Shown here one piece after another: positions 10,505-23,217 of a DNA stretch of 64,000 bases (positions are counted from its first letter, which is position 1; each line of letters opens with the position of its first letter). A model generated the notes under the pieces. It was not told where the DNA came from, did no database searches, and was given only the letters and a program-made list of their open reading frames with translations. The DNA is from Phylloscopus collybita (taxonomy: Eukaryota > Chordata > Aves > Passeriformes > Phylloscopidae): NCBI GenBank assembly GCA_027886175.1, contig JAJNNQ010000003.1, positions 23,105,501 to 23,169,500 on the forward strand, in the 5' to 3' direction. Made by a program: the position numbers and the translations under genes.

Positions 10505-11045
10505 CTAATGTCTTGTTGAACTTAAGATTTCCACAGGTGCAGTCACAGTACCAAATAGTTGTGTGTGTGGCCATATCAATAAGAAACAAGTTGAATTTTT
10601 CACCACCAGAGATGGGCACCTGACCATTCGGGTCAAACCCTGGCCACAAATGCTGCACCACTGACCAGGCATAAACTCTGCCAGCTTTATCAAGTACCTA
10701 AACCAATGTGAAATATTTAGTGTTGGTTCTCATGGCCTCCAGGCATCCACATTCAAATGCAGCAAACTGGCTTTCCAGGGCAGGATGTGAAACATCTCAC
10801 AGCGCGGGGAGCAAAGATGCTCAGTGGTGCAGTGAGTGTACCCTCTCCCCCACATGCCCAGGAGGAGGGATGAGAGAATGTAAATGAGAGAAGCCCCAGT
10901 AGCCTTTACAATATCCTGCAGATCCTTCAGAACATGGCAGTAGATTCCCTCAAACAGGAACAACCTTGCTGTTGATTTGTAGTCGTTGAACACAAACTGA
11001 AGGTTTAAAGCCAAACCTTGGTCTCTGTCCAATGCCTCATACTGA
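10505..11045 (-). other. Weakly coding-like segment, possible decayed pseudogene
   Basis: On the minus strand one frame is open for about 100 codons (11041-10731) and starts after a plausible splice acceptor (CTGTGTGAAATCAG, ending near 11037). Further on, a second minus frame is open for most of 10800-10505. In that second frame the few stops are TGA and TAG codons that single C-to-T changes could have made from CGA and CAG. Both frames look rather protein-like, with alternating hydrophobic residues and aromatic- and Cys-rich stretches, but I recognise no family. Open frames of this length are expected by chance somewhere in 64 kb. It may be a decayed pseudogene, a real exon, or nothing. Confidence 0.18.
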
Positions 11046-13959
11046 TTTCACACAGGTAAAAAGGTTATTATTCTTTACCTGGGTTGGGATTACTGAATCC
11101 AGAAGGTTAGTGTGCTGCTGTGTGCCTGATCTCTAGAACTGACAGGTACCCCCTGCTAGCTCTAAGTGGAAATGAAAACAAGAAACACTAGAAATGTTAT
11201 TAGACCCAGAAAGATCAAGTACAGTAACATGTGATCTGAATGCTGAGACACTGCTATAAAGCATATGTGGCACGAATCATCCCAATTAAATGGAGGAAAT
11301 GACTTAGCCATGTGAAAAAATTATGCCCTGATGTTAAAAGCTACTAGTTTGTTTTACTTTTTTTCTGGCACTTTATTATTTCTGAAGGCTTGAAGGACTC
11401 CAGCCTCGTAACTCCCATGATGAGTGTTCTAATTATGAACATTAAAAATGTTTTCTGATTGTTTTGAGTTTGGTAATAACTTGATAAATAAATCAGCCAG
11501 TTCCCAATCCAAGTGTAGTGTCTGGCTTTGGAAATACAGTGTGCTCCCTTCTTTCCTGTGTGAAATAGGTCTGAACAGCCGGAACGAATGTTCTTGTCAC
11601 CAAATTACAAATTGCAGCTGTCAAGAACAAAACATTTAGTTCCAGCACTCAAGAAATAGATTTTTAAGAAGTCTTCCCATTTATCAGTTTAGGCATTGAT
11701 TATGTGTGTAAGGTCATTGAATCAGAGCAGTAATGAATGGAATTCTTGATTGCTCAAATACCAGGCTAAATGTACCCACAGTTTTACATCCAGAAACTTG
11801 ATAACACCTAAAAATGCCTCAGAGCATTCCAGGAACTAATGCTATGTGTAAGCACTTACTACTCCCTCTCTGATCACCAGGAACATGCTTGCTGAGTAGG
11901 AGGGGAAGATAAATTTACTTCCATGAGCTCCCTGTTTGTCAGGTTTTCGGTCTGTCAAGAAAGCAGTTTAATCCCCAATGGCCTTGATAGGCTGTGGAGT
12001 GGCAGGAGATCAGGGTTAGGGTCAGACTCAGCTTCCCAGCATTTAAATGACAGCCTTTCACCCCTTGGTGCCAGAGGCAGGAGGAGGAAGATGGCCAAAC
12101 CTGTTCCAAAATAAATATGATCTGCCATCACAGCCTGTCACGTTCCTCAGGCTTGTCTTGAGATGAAACCTGAAATTAGCATGGCAATTTGACCCAATAT
12201 TTATTTTTAATATTGCTCCTGATACCTGGATGTGAACAGTTTTGTTCTCCATGCATGCTGGCAGCTTCAGTCCTCCCCAGTGTAGAGGGAGGGAGTGGCT
12301 TCAACCTTTGCTTCAACCTTTTCAGTTTTGTACTCTTGTTTTCACAAATCTCTGCTAATTATAGTTGTTTTTTGAGCAGAAGGCTAAGGAATATCTGCAG
12401 GGTGTTTGTGACTCTGCTGTGCTTGCAGACTGTTCCTGTGTTCAAGGTTTGTGTGAAATCATCAATTTAGATGCCATTCTTCAATGGGAATAGCTCAGAT
12501 GTGCAAGTAAGTGTTACAGATCCCTTTGAATTGATGTGCAGTTGGGAAGAGCTATAATAAGAGAGAAAAAATTATGTTCTTGTGCTTGCAGAAATACCTG
12601 AAAACCATTTTTCTTAAAGATGTGTCGTGGGGCTGACAGCTACTGGTTCTGATGCCTTTTATGATGCTTCCTCCACAGCTCAAGTGTTCTTTCTGGGTGT
12701 CTCATGGAAGGCTGCATTGGGAAGTTCTTTCCAGGCTGAACACTTACTTTTTTTTTTTTGCCTTTTTTTTTTGTCTGCCTTTCAGTCTTGATAAAACTCA
12801 CAGGAACCAAATTATCTTTGATTCCTCTGGTGGTATTCAAAAAAGTATGGAAAAACTGGAGGGTAGACTCAAGAGGGAGAGGGGGCACAGTTTTTGCATA
12901 AGTTTCTTTAAACAGAAGCCCACAGCCAAGAAACAGCTGTAAAGATCTGATCTAGGGTCTGAAGCTGGCTGCTGTCCCCTTTCAAACACTCCTCCACAGC
13001 CTCTTCCTTCTTAACTGCAGGGTTTGCATCGAGAGGGCAAAAATCACTTCTACAGAAGAGCTGTAAAAGAACCCACCAGCACAAACAGAGCCCAGACTGC
13101 AGCTGGAGTAAGAGGTAGAAACAGAAATGTTTCAACTGGACAGGAGCTGGTGGAGGAAAGAGGAAGCACTTAGGCATCAGGTGTAAATTTGCAATCTATT
13201 AAATAAATTTCTTTCTCTCTGAGGAATTTCAGTGAGCTCTCTCTTTCCCTTTGCCTTCTCTTCGATGTATTCAGTAAATACCTTTCTGTAGGCTGCTGGC
13301 AAGCTCTGCATTCTGTATCGTAGCAGGGGAATCCAAAAGTTATGCCTCTATTGGAAAAGCACACAAATATTATCTGTGCAGATTATTTCCTCTTGGAAAT
13401 TCATTTTTAAAAAATGTTTCTGGAGTAAACTAGGTTATTCAAATCACAAGAAAAGGGAGAAGTATGTTGGCCAAATGGGCAAAATAAATTTATTAGGAAG
13501 CATCTCTGTCCAGATGGTATTTCAGCTCAAAAATTGAGCTTGAACAACAGAGTATTTTTGTTTTCCTAGTTTACACCACAAGTGCTTTGCTTTTGAGGAT
13601 ATAAAGTATGTTTCAAAACTAGAGTGACTGTGGTGACAGCACAGCTTGCAAATTAAAGACTAGATTCTTGTTCCTGGTCGGCACCTATTTGCATTTGCTC
13701 TATATTGTATTACTCTCCCTCTTTCTCTGCTCAGTCTAAGCTCAGAATTGCCATGTAGAGTGGCCATTATAGGGTGAGATGCAGCATTTACAGCACTCCA
13801 GAATTACATCAAATGCCTTTATGGAATGTATTTCTCTGCAATAAAATTATCACAATACAGGCTAGAGAATCCTGTATTCCCATTTCTTATTGTCGAATTT
13901 ACATTTAGAATTTACATTTTGAGCTCATTGGACTGATGTATATTTTTATATACATACAA

Positions 13960-13960
<1 letters not shown>
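11046..13960. other. Unique non-coding sequence
   Basis: No exon or interspersed repeat recognised. T-rich runs occur near 12749-12771. Open frames stay under 100 codons. Confidence 0.5.
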
Positions 13961-13997
<37 letters not shown>

Positions 13998-14030
13998 ATA
14001 TGTATATATACACATGCATACATGCACCTG
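13961..14030. repeat. (TA)n(TG)n microsatellite
   Basis: A TA run (about 13961-13977) passes directly into a TG run (about 13977-13997), then into mixed TATG and TACA steps to about 14030. Open frames through it (alternating H/T and I/Y, or V/C) are repeat artefacts. It is likely length-polymorphic. Confidence 0.92.
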
Positions 14031-16153
14031 TTTCCAGTGCAGCTGCAGTTTGATCCTTTTTGCTGCTTTTCAAACAGCATCTCTTGGCCAGCAATAAAAA
14101 AGGGAAAGAACACCAGCAACTGGGCAGTGCTCAATATCTCACTGCAAGCCCTCTCTCCCATGTGGTCTCTTGAAGTTCAGGGGCTGCAATACAGAAAAAT
14201 GGATTTTTAATGCACACAGGCCAAATGTCAGCATATATTTACTTTATTCACTAATTGTGGTAGAAATGGGGAAAGATGCTTTTTAGACTTAAAACAGTTT
14301 TAGGTTTCTAAACCCTTTGAGGTTTGAAACTGATTCCAAAAGATGTTTGTAGAAGTATGTGATGCCCTGAATCAGTTTGAGGTGGCTGTCAGGAACTCCA
14401 TGATGGGTTCCAGCGAGGATGGCTGTCCCAAACAGGCAGATGTTGAGTACAAACCTATCAGTCTTTTAAGCCACAATGCCATTTATTTTTGTTTCATTCA
14501 CCTCATGCACTTACTAGACTCCTGTACCCTACTTAGATGGGGAACTACCCTATGTCTATAAAACAGAAGAGGGGTGGGGGCTTTTTTGTTAGTATTGCTT
14601 TATAATATACTAAGAATGTCACATTTTTCATCCTCACAGTTTCTTTCAAAGTCAATTATTTTAAATTAGCTCATGAAATGTTTTGAAGAAGAAATTATTT
14701 CCTTTTTGCTTTGAACTAAAGGAAGAGTGATTAAGTAGCGCTGAACTGAACAAACAACCATTACTTTTAGGTACCACAGACTTATTTCCCTATAATTTTT
14801 TATAGGTCAGTCAAGCTGTAAATTACCCAGGAAAGCCCTCAGGTAGACCTTTTTCTAATTATTTGACATGACTCCCTGCTTTTAAACCAAGAACTAACAG
14901 TTGAAGGCCTGTGCTGTAGTGAAGGAGGAAAAATTGAAAGGGATTTAAACAGTTCAGTGTGAAAATAATTGTTTGTTTCACAGCTGCTCTGAGCATGGTC
15001 CCACCCTGAAGGCAGATAGTGGTAAAGGTTGGAAGTACTATGAGGTTAAAATTACTAAATGCTGAAATGGCAGAACATGCTTCGTGTGGGGGTAGGTAGC
15101 TGTGTGCCTGGGAACCTCAGAGTGGTGCTTGCCCTCAACACCACTCACTCTAGGTTCAAGTTCTTTGAGCACAGTCACAGAGAAATAAAATAAATTATAT
15201 TGTGTGGTCATCTGCACCGTTACCTCATACTTTCCTTCCTTTTCCTTCTGTCCATCTTCAGAGTCTGTGGCTTGGAAGACCTACAGCACATTTTATAGAT
15301 ATAAATATCTATGTTTATAGATATTTAACACCTGGGATTTTAGATTTTAGATAATATCTATGTATCTATATATATAGATATTTAACACTTGGGAATACTG
15401 TGTGTAGTGCATGCAACCGAAAGTTGGGGTTTTTTTGTTGGAAAGTGGCATTATATGTGTGTTCCCATCCACTAATCATTTTTATGCCCTCTTCTGCTGC
15501 CTTTTCCTTGGGAGGCATTGATTTTACTGGAGTATAATCTGGGAAATTTTCAGGTTTTGTTGTTTAAGAAGTAGAAGTGTTGGTTTCACAAGTTCTTGAA
15601 GTTCTCTTTAGTTACACTCTGTTGTTAACTGTGGTATCTGAAGGTTAAGTATGCCTTGGTGCATTAGAGGAACAACTGGCAGCTGAAAAAAAAAAAAAAC
15701 AGGAGAATTTTCCTGCACCAGATTCCTGTCTGTTCTAGTGCTGTAAAAAGGAGCTGTTTGAATGTTAATTGACTTAATAATGTGACTTCACAGTCTGAGA
15801 TTCAGTCCTTGTCTCCTGCAGTGTCCTAAGGCCTGGGAAAGGTTCAGCCTGTACATATTCCTCAGGAACACTTGGAAAAGGGGCAGTCTCAGTGAGCTGA
15901 GGCTCAGTTTTCTACCCTCCCATTCTGGAATGTTTTGTGTCTGTTGCAGGAGTTTTGCAGCTGGAGCTGTGTCACAGCCAGCAACACAGGGGATGCCTGT
16001 CCCAGTGCAAAGACAGAGACTTTATCAGAGCTCTTACCTGTATAGATCTCCTTGCCCTCCACCCCACCTCTGCCCCATGTTCTGATGGAGGAAAGGCAGT
16101 AAGAGTAAAAATACAGGAATTCATTTCTGATTCATTTCTATGCCTCTGGGGCT
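14031..16153. other. Unique non-coding sequence with one small AT tandem repeat
   Basis: No gene recognised. It contains the AT-rich duplication at 15304-15394 and a run of 14 A near 15686-15699. Confidence 0.5.
15304..15394. repeat. AT-rich imperfect tandem duplication
   Basis: The motif ATATCTATGT...ATAGATATTTAACAC-TGGGA occurs twice (about 15304-15336 and 15353-15394). The second copy carries an extra TATCTATATATA insert that makes it self-complementary, so the block can fold into an AT hairpin. Confidence 0.7.
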
Positions 16154-16326
16154 ATGGTGGGTTGTGGGGGGGTTTATGTGTTTTTGTTTGTTTGTTTGTT
16201 TTTCTTTTGTTTGTGTTTGGTTTGGGTGGGTTTTTTTTTGTGTGTGTGTGGTTTTTTTGTTTCTTGTTGGGTTTTTTGTGGTTTTTTTGTTTTTGTTTTT
16301 TGTTTTGTTTTGGTTTGGTTTTTTTC
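16154..16326 (+). repeat. T/G-only low-complexity tract
   Basis: About 170 bases of TTTG, GGTTTT, (TG)n and T runs, with T and G on the plus strand. Same type as 1831-2085. The 184-codon plus-strand frame at 15937-16491 runs through it and owes its middle, rich in F, V, C and G, to this composition. Confidence 0.88.
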
Positions 16327-18336
16327 TGCATTGCACCATTGTTTAACACTGTTTTTAGCTCTTTACTGTTCATGTTATGTGAATCTATCTCTCTGGATTT
16401 GCTGTGGGTCTGGTCTTGCACTGCCCTTGGACAGTGGACAATGGGAGCACTTGACCAGCTGTTCTGGTTTGAACCCATGTACATGGAGTGAGTAAATGTG
16501 TGTAGCCCCTCATTCATCTGAGATCCAGAGGGCCTTCTGATCCACTGGCACAGGGGTCTATTCCATCCTTCCAGCTATGTTAGCTTTTCAATTAGCAGGT
16601 CTGCTCATTAGCAGAAGATTTTGTACTCATGTGTCAACACAAAATATTTTTTTTTTCCTTATGGGAGTAGTATTGACTGTTAACTCTGTTTCCTTGCAGT
16701 GATAGCTCCTGTTCCATGAGATAACCATTTTTTCTGGTCATAGCTACCTGTCCTAAGACTTATTTTGATATTTGCACTTGAGAAGCTCTGCTAGGACAAA
16801 ATAAGGTATTTCCATAGTTTGTATGTCTGATAAATTCTTTCTTGGAGCAGTTTAATATATTGGTCGGATTTAAAGATGTGCTGAATCTAATCTTCCAAGA
16901 GTTGTGAAAAATATTCATTAGAATGCATTGTCTCTTGCTGAGTTTGACCTTCACTACCCTGCTGGGGTGCACTACAATTTTTTATCTGTTTTTTTTTTTT
17001 TCTTTTTTTTTCCTGCTTTTCCTTTTTGGATGATAATGAAAGTGAAGCAGTTTGCCTGTCCAGCCTTAGTTCTCTGCAGTCTTGGTGCCTTCCTGCCATT
17101 CAGCCTCCTGCTGAGGTCAGTGTCCCTGTGCCTGTGTCTTCAAATCTCCATTTTTTGTCTTGGCTTCTGGCTTTGACGAGCAGGTAATGAAGTAGTTTTG
17201 TAGTTTTTTGTATTGCCCTCACGCTCAGGAGCTTGTGCTGTGTATTGGGTGTGCATGGTAATGCTACCCTGGCTTTTAGAACTTAGTATGTTTACAGTTC
17301 CTGCAGTCTGTGCTTTATTGCAGAAGCAGAGACTCCCTTTTCATCACTTGGTTATTTGAAACGTTGCTCAGTCCTCTGGAGGAATACATAATATTAGCGC
17401 TGGGGTAGCAATACTTTCACAACTAACAGCTAAGCACAATGGTGCCACTGGTCTGATCAACACCCAGTCACCTGTGTAGGGCAGGAAAGGGGGGAGAGAC
17501 ACCTTTCCTCCTCCCCAGCCAGCTCTTACTGCAAGTAAACAGCCCCTGAACTCTGCTGCTACTGCACTTGCACTGTTAAGAAGTGTGACTTAAAGAATGG
17601 GCTTGGCACAGAAATAAAAGACAAAAGCTGCTGTTCAGTTGTTACATCCCACACTGAGAGGGGACAGGTTATTTCCCTGTAACTACCATTCCATGAACAT
17701 AAAAATTGCACTAAATTCCAGGAGTATTAGAATTGGTGGAAAAGACTGCAGGAAATCTTGGGGTTTCAGAACAATTGCAGGTAAAACTCTCCCTCGACCT
17801 CACAGCTAGCTTCTTAATATGTTGTGAGATTTTTCCAGTATCACCTCAAACTGAGAAACTCTAGCATGATGCCAAAAAAAAATCGGCATGAAATTTATTT
17901 TGGATGGAAACTGGAGGAAGTGATTGTTGATACCATTCATTCTGTTTTCAGAGAAACCTTCCAAAGCCTGAATACTGTAATTTTCACTTGATTTACATGG
18001 CTAACAGAGCAGGTCCAGGGCTGACCCTTTCACATGTGGTATTACATTCTCATGGTGAAGCTTGTGGGTGTTGAGGTGTCAGGCCTGTGTCTGGGTCAGT
18101 GACATCTCAGGGGGCAATATCTCTGCAAGCAGGATAATACACAGCCTTGGAGTTGCATTTTCCAGTGCTAGAAGTCTCAAATTGGAATACCAGCTGTGTA
18201 TCCCAGTAACTGTTTTCTCTCTTTCCAAACACCAAAGAAGGTTGCTGTGCTCAACAAGTGTGGCACAGTAGTTCACACTGTGGGCAACTGGAACCCAAGT
18301 CTGAGCACATTTTGCGCTTTGATACTGGTTCATGAC
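16327..18336. other. Unique non-coding sequence
   Basis: No gene or interspersed repeat recognised. A T-rich pyrimidine run lies at about 16980-17025. Confidence 0.5.
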
Positions 18337-19036
18337 TGTCTTGGTTTGGAAAGACAAGTGTCTGCCAGGGAAAGCTGGAGTTTCCCTTAGAATGGAGAAT
18401 GTAAACTCCTCACCCCCACCAAATTAGAATTTTGCAATCAAGGGCTTTCAGGCAAAGATTTGGGAATATGAATAACAGTTCTTTACTAGGAATATTAACA
18501 ATACAAATGTAGTAGAAAACAAAACCACCCAACCAAACCAGCAAACAAACAATTTTGGAGAACCCTGACAGAGTCAGAGCTACAACTTGACACCCTGTTG
18601 GTCAGGGTGTTGGAAGCAGTCCCAAAGTGAGTCCTCCTGGAGTGGCAGAGGTGGTTCTGGTGGAGCAGAGATGATCCTGTAGAAAAAAGGTCCAGGGGTG
18701 GTGAGATGGGGTCTGATGATGGTGAGATGGGGTCCAGTCTTCCTCCCAGGGATCGGGCAAAGCTAGTAACTTTCCTGTTCCTGTGTCTCAGTTTTATCCA
18801 GGCAGGAATGCCTGGCCTCCCCCCACTGCCAGGGGGATGTGATGCATCTCACCATAGGATGATGTGGATGCACCGCTCTGGGAGGGGGTATAGTCTGGGG
18901 AGGTGTTAATGGCCCATTATCAGAAGGCATCTGCTGCTCTCCCCACAGAGTTACAAGAGATAAAGAAAAACACCTCCCCAACTGCTTTTAACAAATGAAA
19001 ATAGAATACACATCCCTGGCTCCACAACCCAAGACA
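18337..19036 (-). mobile_element. Solo ERV LTR, family A copy 2, full length
   Basis: This is the clearest full-length copy of family A, at 700 bp. It starts TGTCTTGG and ends CCAAGACA, a perfect 8-bp terminal inverted repeat. It is flanked by the 4-bp target duplication TGAC (18333-18336 and 19037-19040), as expected for an ERV1-type integrase. Sense is minus: a TATA-like GATAAAACTG reads on minus at about 18788-18797. The U5 side (18337-18480) carries the block that reads GCCTGAAAGCCC on minus, shared with copies 3 to 5. No gag, pol or env lies on either side, so it arose by recombination between the two LTRs of a provirus. Peptides open within it are LTR frames. Confidence 0.93.
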
Positions 19037-22000
19037 TGACCATGGCTATACCTGCTATGAAGCAAAGGGGAGCATCGCTGAGCATTGCTGGTCATCTCTG
19101 CAAGTTTTTGGCTGGGCACTGGGTGTGTTCCTCTTGTGAACCTTTGGAAGGGTCGCTCATCCCTGATTGATGGCTCTGAAACAGTTGTAATTAAGACAGT
19201 GTTCACACTGTCATGATTGCAGGACACAGCAATTTCATTAGCCTGGATTATTTATTAGTCACAGCAATCAAAGCTACATTTCAATCAGTACGGGAGGACC
19301 TGACAGAACATGGATGTTAACATTAGGTATCCAATGTGTTCATCTGCAGACCTGTCATATTTGTCATGGGGGCAGTAAGTGGTACTAAACTGCTTTTTCA
19401 ATAGATTCATTAGTGTTAACCTTTTGGCTTGATTCATCTGCCACAACTTTTACAATTTTTTTTTCCAAGCGTATCGAATATAAAGATTTAAATTATGCTT
19501 ATTATAAAGAAATGGGATTTTATTAAAATGGAATTTTATTAAATGAATAAAAGACTTTAATTGTAATAGTTCATTAAATTTGGCCTAATATTTCTCAGCT
19601 GCTACCTCAAATTTCCTCAAGAAATGCTTGCTTTTGTTCTTAAGCAAAACCTGATCCTGTAGCTATTAAAGGAGGAAACTAGAGCTAAGAGATGCCCTAA
19701 TTTGGAGTTTCAAATTGTTTTAAATTGTTTCCAGTTCTGAAGTTCTTTGCCCATGCCAGTGCTCCTTTATCCTTCTCCACCAAAGGGGCCATTTTACATG
19801 TTTAGCAGAGAGGTCTGAATTAGCTGCATCAATTAACAGATGATAACTTAGTTAATTATCATTTAAGCAGAAAATGTACGTCATGATTTTATTTTAATTT
19901 GGACCTTCTTTTTTTGGTTACTTTAATGATGGACCTTCCACGCCAGTGTATGGTTTGTGAGATAAGATTTCTGTAGAGAAAGCTTAAATTACAGTTTCTT
20001 GTCTGAGGAACGGCTACAGCTGCTGTATAATGAAACAACAGGGTAAATTTTAGCTGGCATTGACTATTACACTTTCCTGAAAATCTGTTATCACACAGGC
20101 TCAGGCAGCGAGGTTGAGGAACACACAAGAAAGGATGCTAAAATATGCCAGTGCATCAAAGTGAGGACAGCTCTGTAATTCCAGTAGGTTTGCTGGGAGT
20201 GCTGAATCTGCTGGCACAGTAAAGAGGAGTAATGGGCAGGTGGCTGCAGAACCTTGGCATGGGCTTCTGCCAGATGTGTGCAGGGCTGGCCTAGGAACCT
20301 TCAGCTGGCAGCTGTGGGGTTTGTACTGCTGGGTTTGACAGGTAACTCTCACCCAGGTGGGTGCTGGTGTGAGTACCCCTGCTGCACTCTGCCCACTGGA
20401 CACAAATGCTTTCCTTTGTGCTGGGTAGGTGGGAGTAAAGCTGGCACTCTAAACCACTGTTTGATACCTCATCCCTGGAAAAAAGTCCTGGACATACTTA
20501 TGTGCTATAAACCACTTGATCATGTTGGTGAGGCTTTCTGCTGCTTAAAAAAAGTAAGTTTATTTGTACATACCACTTGTTGAAACTGAGCAGTAAAGTT
20601 TTTCCTGGGACCTTTGATCAGTGGAACAGTTACTGCTGTCTCTGCTGAGCAGGAGAGTCCTGCTGGCACTTTGAACCTGTGGCAAACATCTTAGATTTTA
20701 CACAGGTAAAGCAAAGCAGATGTTTGAATTCTAAACTGAAGCTGTAAATCTACAGCTGGTGACTGCTGAACTCTGACCAGTCAAGTGGTGACAGCACAGC
20801 ACTTGGTGTAGGAGGCAGAATGGTGCAGTATTTTCTCATGCAAATGTGGAGCAGGTCCCAGTTCTCCTGCCTGTGAGTACAGCAGAGAGAGAATTTATGT
20901 TGAAGCTGCAAGCATTGCAGCAGCAAAGCAGGAGATTTCCAGCCTTCAGTGAACACGTGTTATATTAGCTCAAGGTCTCAACTCAATACTTCAGGGGAAG
21001 AGAAATCAAGAATAGAGAGGATAGTCCATGTAATTTGTTTCTTTGCCAGTGCAAGCGGGTTCTCTTTTAATGAGTCTGATTTCAAAACTCTTGAGGAGCA
21101 GAGATCACAGCAGCATTCTTGAGAGTGCCAAATGCTTTCCACTTATTGAGAAGCTTTGCTTGCCATCCATCCTCCTTTCTGCCTTCTAGTTGTGCCTTTG
21201 GGCCAGCCCAAGTTTCTTTATTGTTATTTATATGCTTCACTGATAATTTCCCATCTTGCCATTTGACAATGCTGTATATATTCATCCTGTTTCCTAAGAA
21301 AATTTCTCTAACCTCTTAGCAATTTGAAAGGAATTTAGGAAAGGTTTTGCCTACATTGGTTTAGGATAACATGAGGCAAGAGAGGATATTACAGTTGCTT
21401 TCAATGACACACTTCTGAAAAGAAGAAAATTCTGTGAGCAACTTTGGCTTCATAGTGAAAGCTGCGCAGCAGTTGCAAAGAGGGATTGATTTGGTTTGTT
21501 CTTTTACTTTGTTCCTATCAAAGACTTCTATTGTTTTAATCTAATGCTTAAAATCTTGGTTTTGGGCACAGAGAAATCCCCACCTTCCAAGTAAAGGCAA
21601 GGAATTTTGTTATTGTAAGTGAAACCTTGAGAGCCAAATTGTTAGTGTAGATTTAACTGTTGCAGAAGAAAATAACAATGCAGTTAAAACTGTGATACAC
21701 ACACCTCCCTGCCTCTGGCTCTTTCCCTGGGTGCTGTGCTCCCCTATCCACAGCTCCTCTGGGTCAGGAGGTTGCTATACTCATAGCAGTGCTGGAATCT
21801 CTTGCCAGGAGGAGTAAAAAATCATCCTGTGCTGCTCTGTTTTCCTTTCCTTCCTCCCTCTAGGATATTCTGTATGGGTTTTATTTCTTTGCAAAATATT
21901 TTTAAACCTTTCTCTTCCTTCACCAGTCCACAGCACTGGGTTATATCTGAATTACTGTTCGTGTGCTTTGCATATGTTAGGTGCTGCTTCTTTCTTCGCT

Positions 22001-23029
22001 TTGTTACCCCTAATTAGGATTTTGTCCAGCTGCAGGTCTGTATCTTTGTTGTTTGTCTTTAAGCTGACCACTGGTGAGCTGTTTCTAGCTTTGGATCTCT
22101 GGTGCCAAGCCTGTGCTCCACCACCCCACATCCTCCTTCCTGACTTGCCAAGGCTGCTGTTGTCACACCAGCCCTTTCTCCCTCTGGCCCAGCTCCTGCA
22201 GGGTCAGAGAGATGCAGGCAGCCCTCACTCTGAGATGTGGCGAATGCCCTGGGAAGCTTAGAGTGTACCACAGAAGAATGCTGGGGTGGTGTCACAGAGC
22301 TGTTGCTTAAGCGGTGCTGGAACCTGCAGTCACAGTCTGGCTGGGTAAATCTGCAGTCAGAGTCTGCACATTAATCCCTGCAGTCAGAGTGTAGCAAGAA
22401 ATACCCAGCAGTCAGAGGCTGCAAAGGAAACCCACAGGAGGAGCTTGCTGCAGCCAGAGTCAGTGAATAGTTGGGGTCAGGATGGCTGAGCTGTGAATAG
22501 GAAAAAAAAACAGGACCCTTTTTATGCTGTGTTTAACAAGAAGTCTGTGACTTGGCTCCTTTTTACCCTCTAACAAGAAGGGCTGCTGCAACACTCAAGC
22601 ACCTCAATCTCCTAGATCTCTGCTGGGAGCTTGAGACTTCCCTGTGTCCAACTGGGACACCCTGGAGACCATTTCCGCTACACTTCAAACATGATTTGAA
22701 GGTTGAATGCTGATCACTCCCTAGTTTTGTTTTGCCTCTTGCTCTAAGTATAACTGCAGCTGAAGTTTTTGCTTCTACAGGTTTCCTGTTTGCCTGATGC
22801 TATTTTGGTTTAATATTTTTTCTTTTCTTTTTTTTTTTTTTTTTTTTTCCAGCTGTATGTTTCTGTAATTCTTACTTGTGTTCCTGTAGTCTGTTTGAAA
22901 CAACTTTAATTTAAAAAATTAAATAGTATTACTGTGGAGAAATGGTATTACTGTAATTGCTGTAGTTTAGTTTGTTCTATCAGACTGTATGGGCCTCCCC
23001 CAGATAAAGGAAAAAAAAAATTTAATCTG
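19037..23029. other. Unique non-coding sequence
   Basis: No exon or repeat recognised in about 4 kb. The AT-rich part at 19440-19600 has many ATTTTATTAAA-like words. A long pyrimidine tract lies at 22802-22850 (separate entry). Confidence 0.5.
22802..22850 (+). repeat. T/C pyrimidine tract ending in CCAG
   Basis: About 45 pyrimidines, mostly T, run directly into CCAGCTG. It looks like an over-long splice-acceptor tract, but the sequence after it has no convincing exon or donor, so I treat it as simple sequence. Confidence 0.6.
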
Positions 23030-23217
23030 GGGGTGTTGAGGCCCTGGCACAGCTGCCCAGAGAAGCTGTGGCTGCCCCATCCCTACAAGTGTCCCAGGCC
23101 AGGCTGGAAGGGACTTGGAACAGCCTGGGATAATAGAAGGTGTCCCTGCCCTTCGCAGGGGTTGGAGCAGGATGGGCTTTAAGGTTCTTTCCAATCCAAA
23201 CCATTTTATGGTTCCAT
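23030..23217 (+). mobile_element. CR1 LINE, 5'-truncated 3' end
   Basis: This matches the 3' untranslated end of avian CR1 almost word for word: CTGCCCAGAGAAGCTGTGG, GCCCCATCCCT, AAGTGTCCCAGGCCAGGCTGG, GGTGTCCCTGCCC, GCAGGGGTTGGAGCAGGATG, and TTCCAATCCAAACCATTTTATGG at the end. CR1 elements end in a short ATTCTATG-type repeat rather than poly(A), and the decayed form TTTTATGGTTCCATG is seen here. Only about 190 bp remain, the usual severe 5' truncation. The plus orientation follows from the 3' end lying to the right. Confidence 0.93.

Noticed and set aside
13912..14161. Histidine/threonine and isoleucine/tyrosine repeat peptides on minus
   Set aside because: Readings of the TA/TG microsatellite.
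15937..16491. 184-codon plus-strand frame with a hydrophobic middle, looking like a membrane protein
   Set aside because: The hydrophobic part is the T/G-only tract, which encodes F, V, C, G and L by composition.
22802..22870. Long pyrimidine tract plus CAG as a splice acceptor
   Set aside because: The sequence after it shows no open, exon-like segment or donor site.
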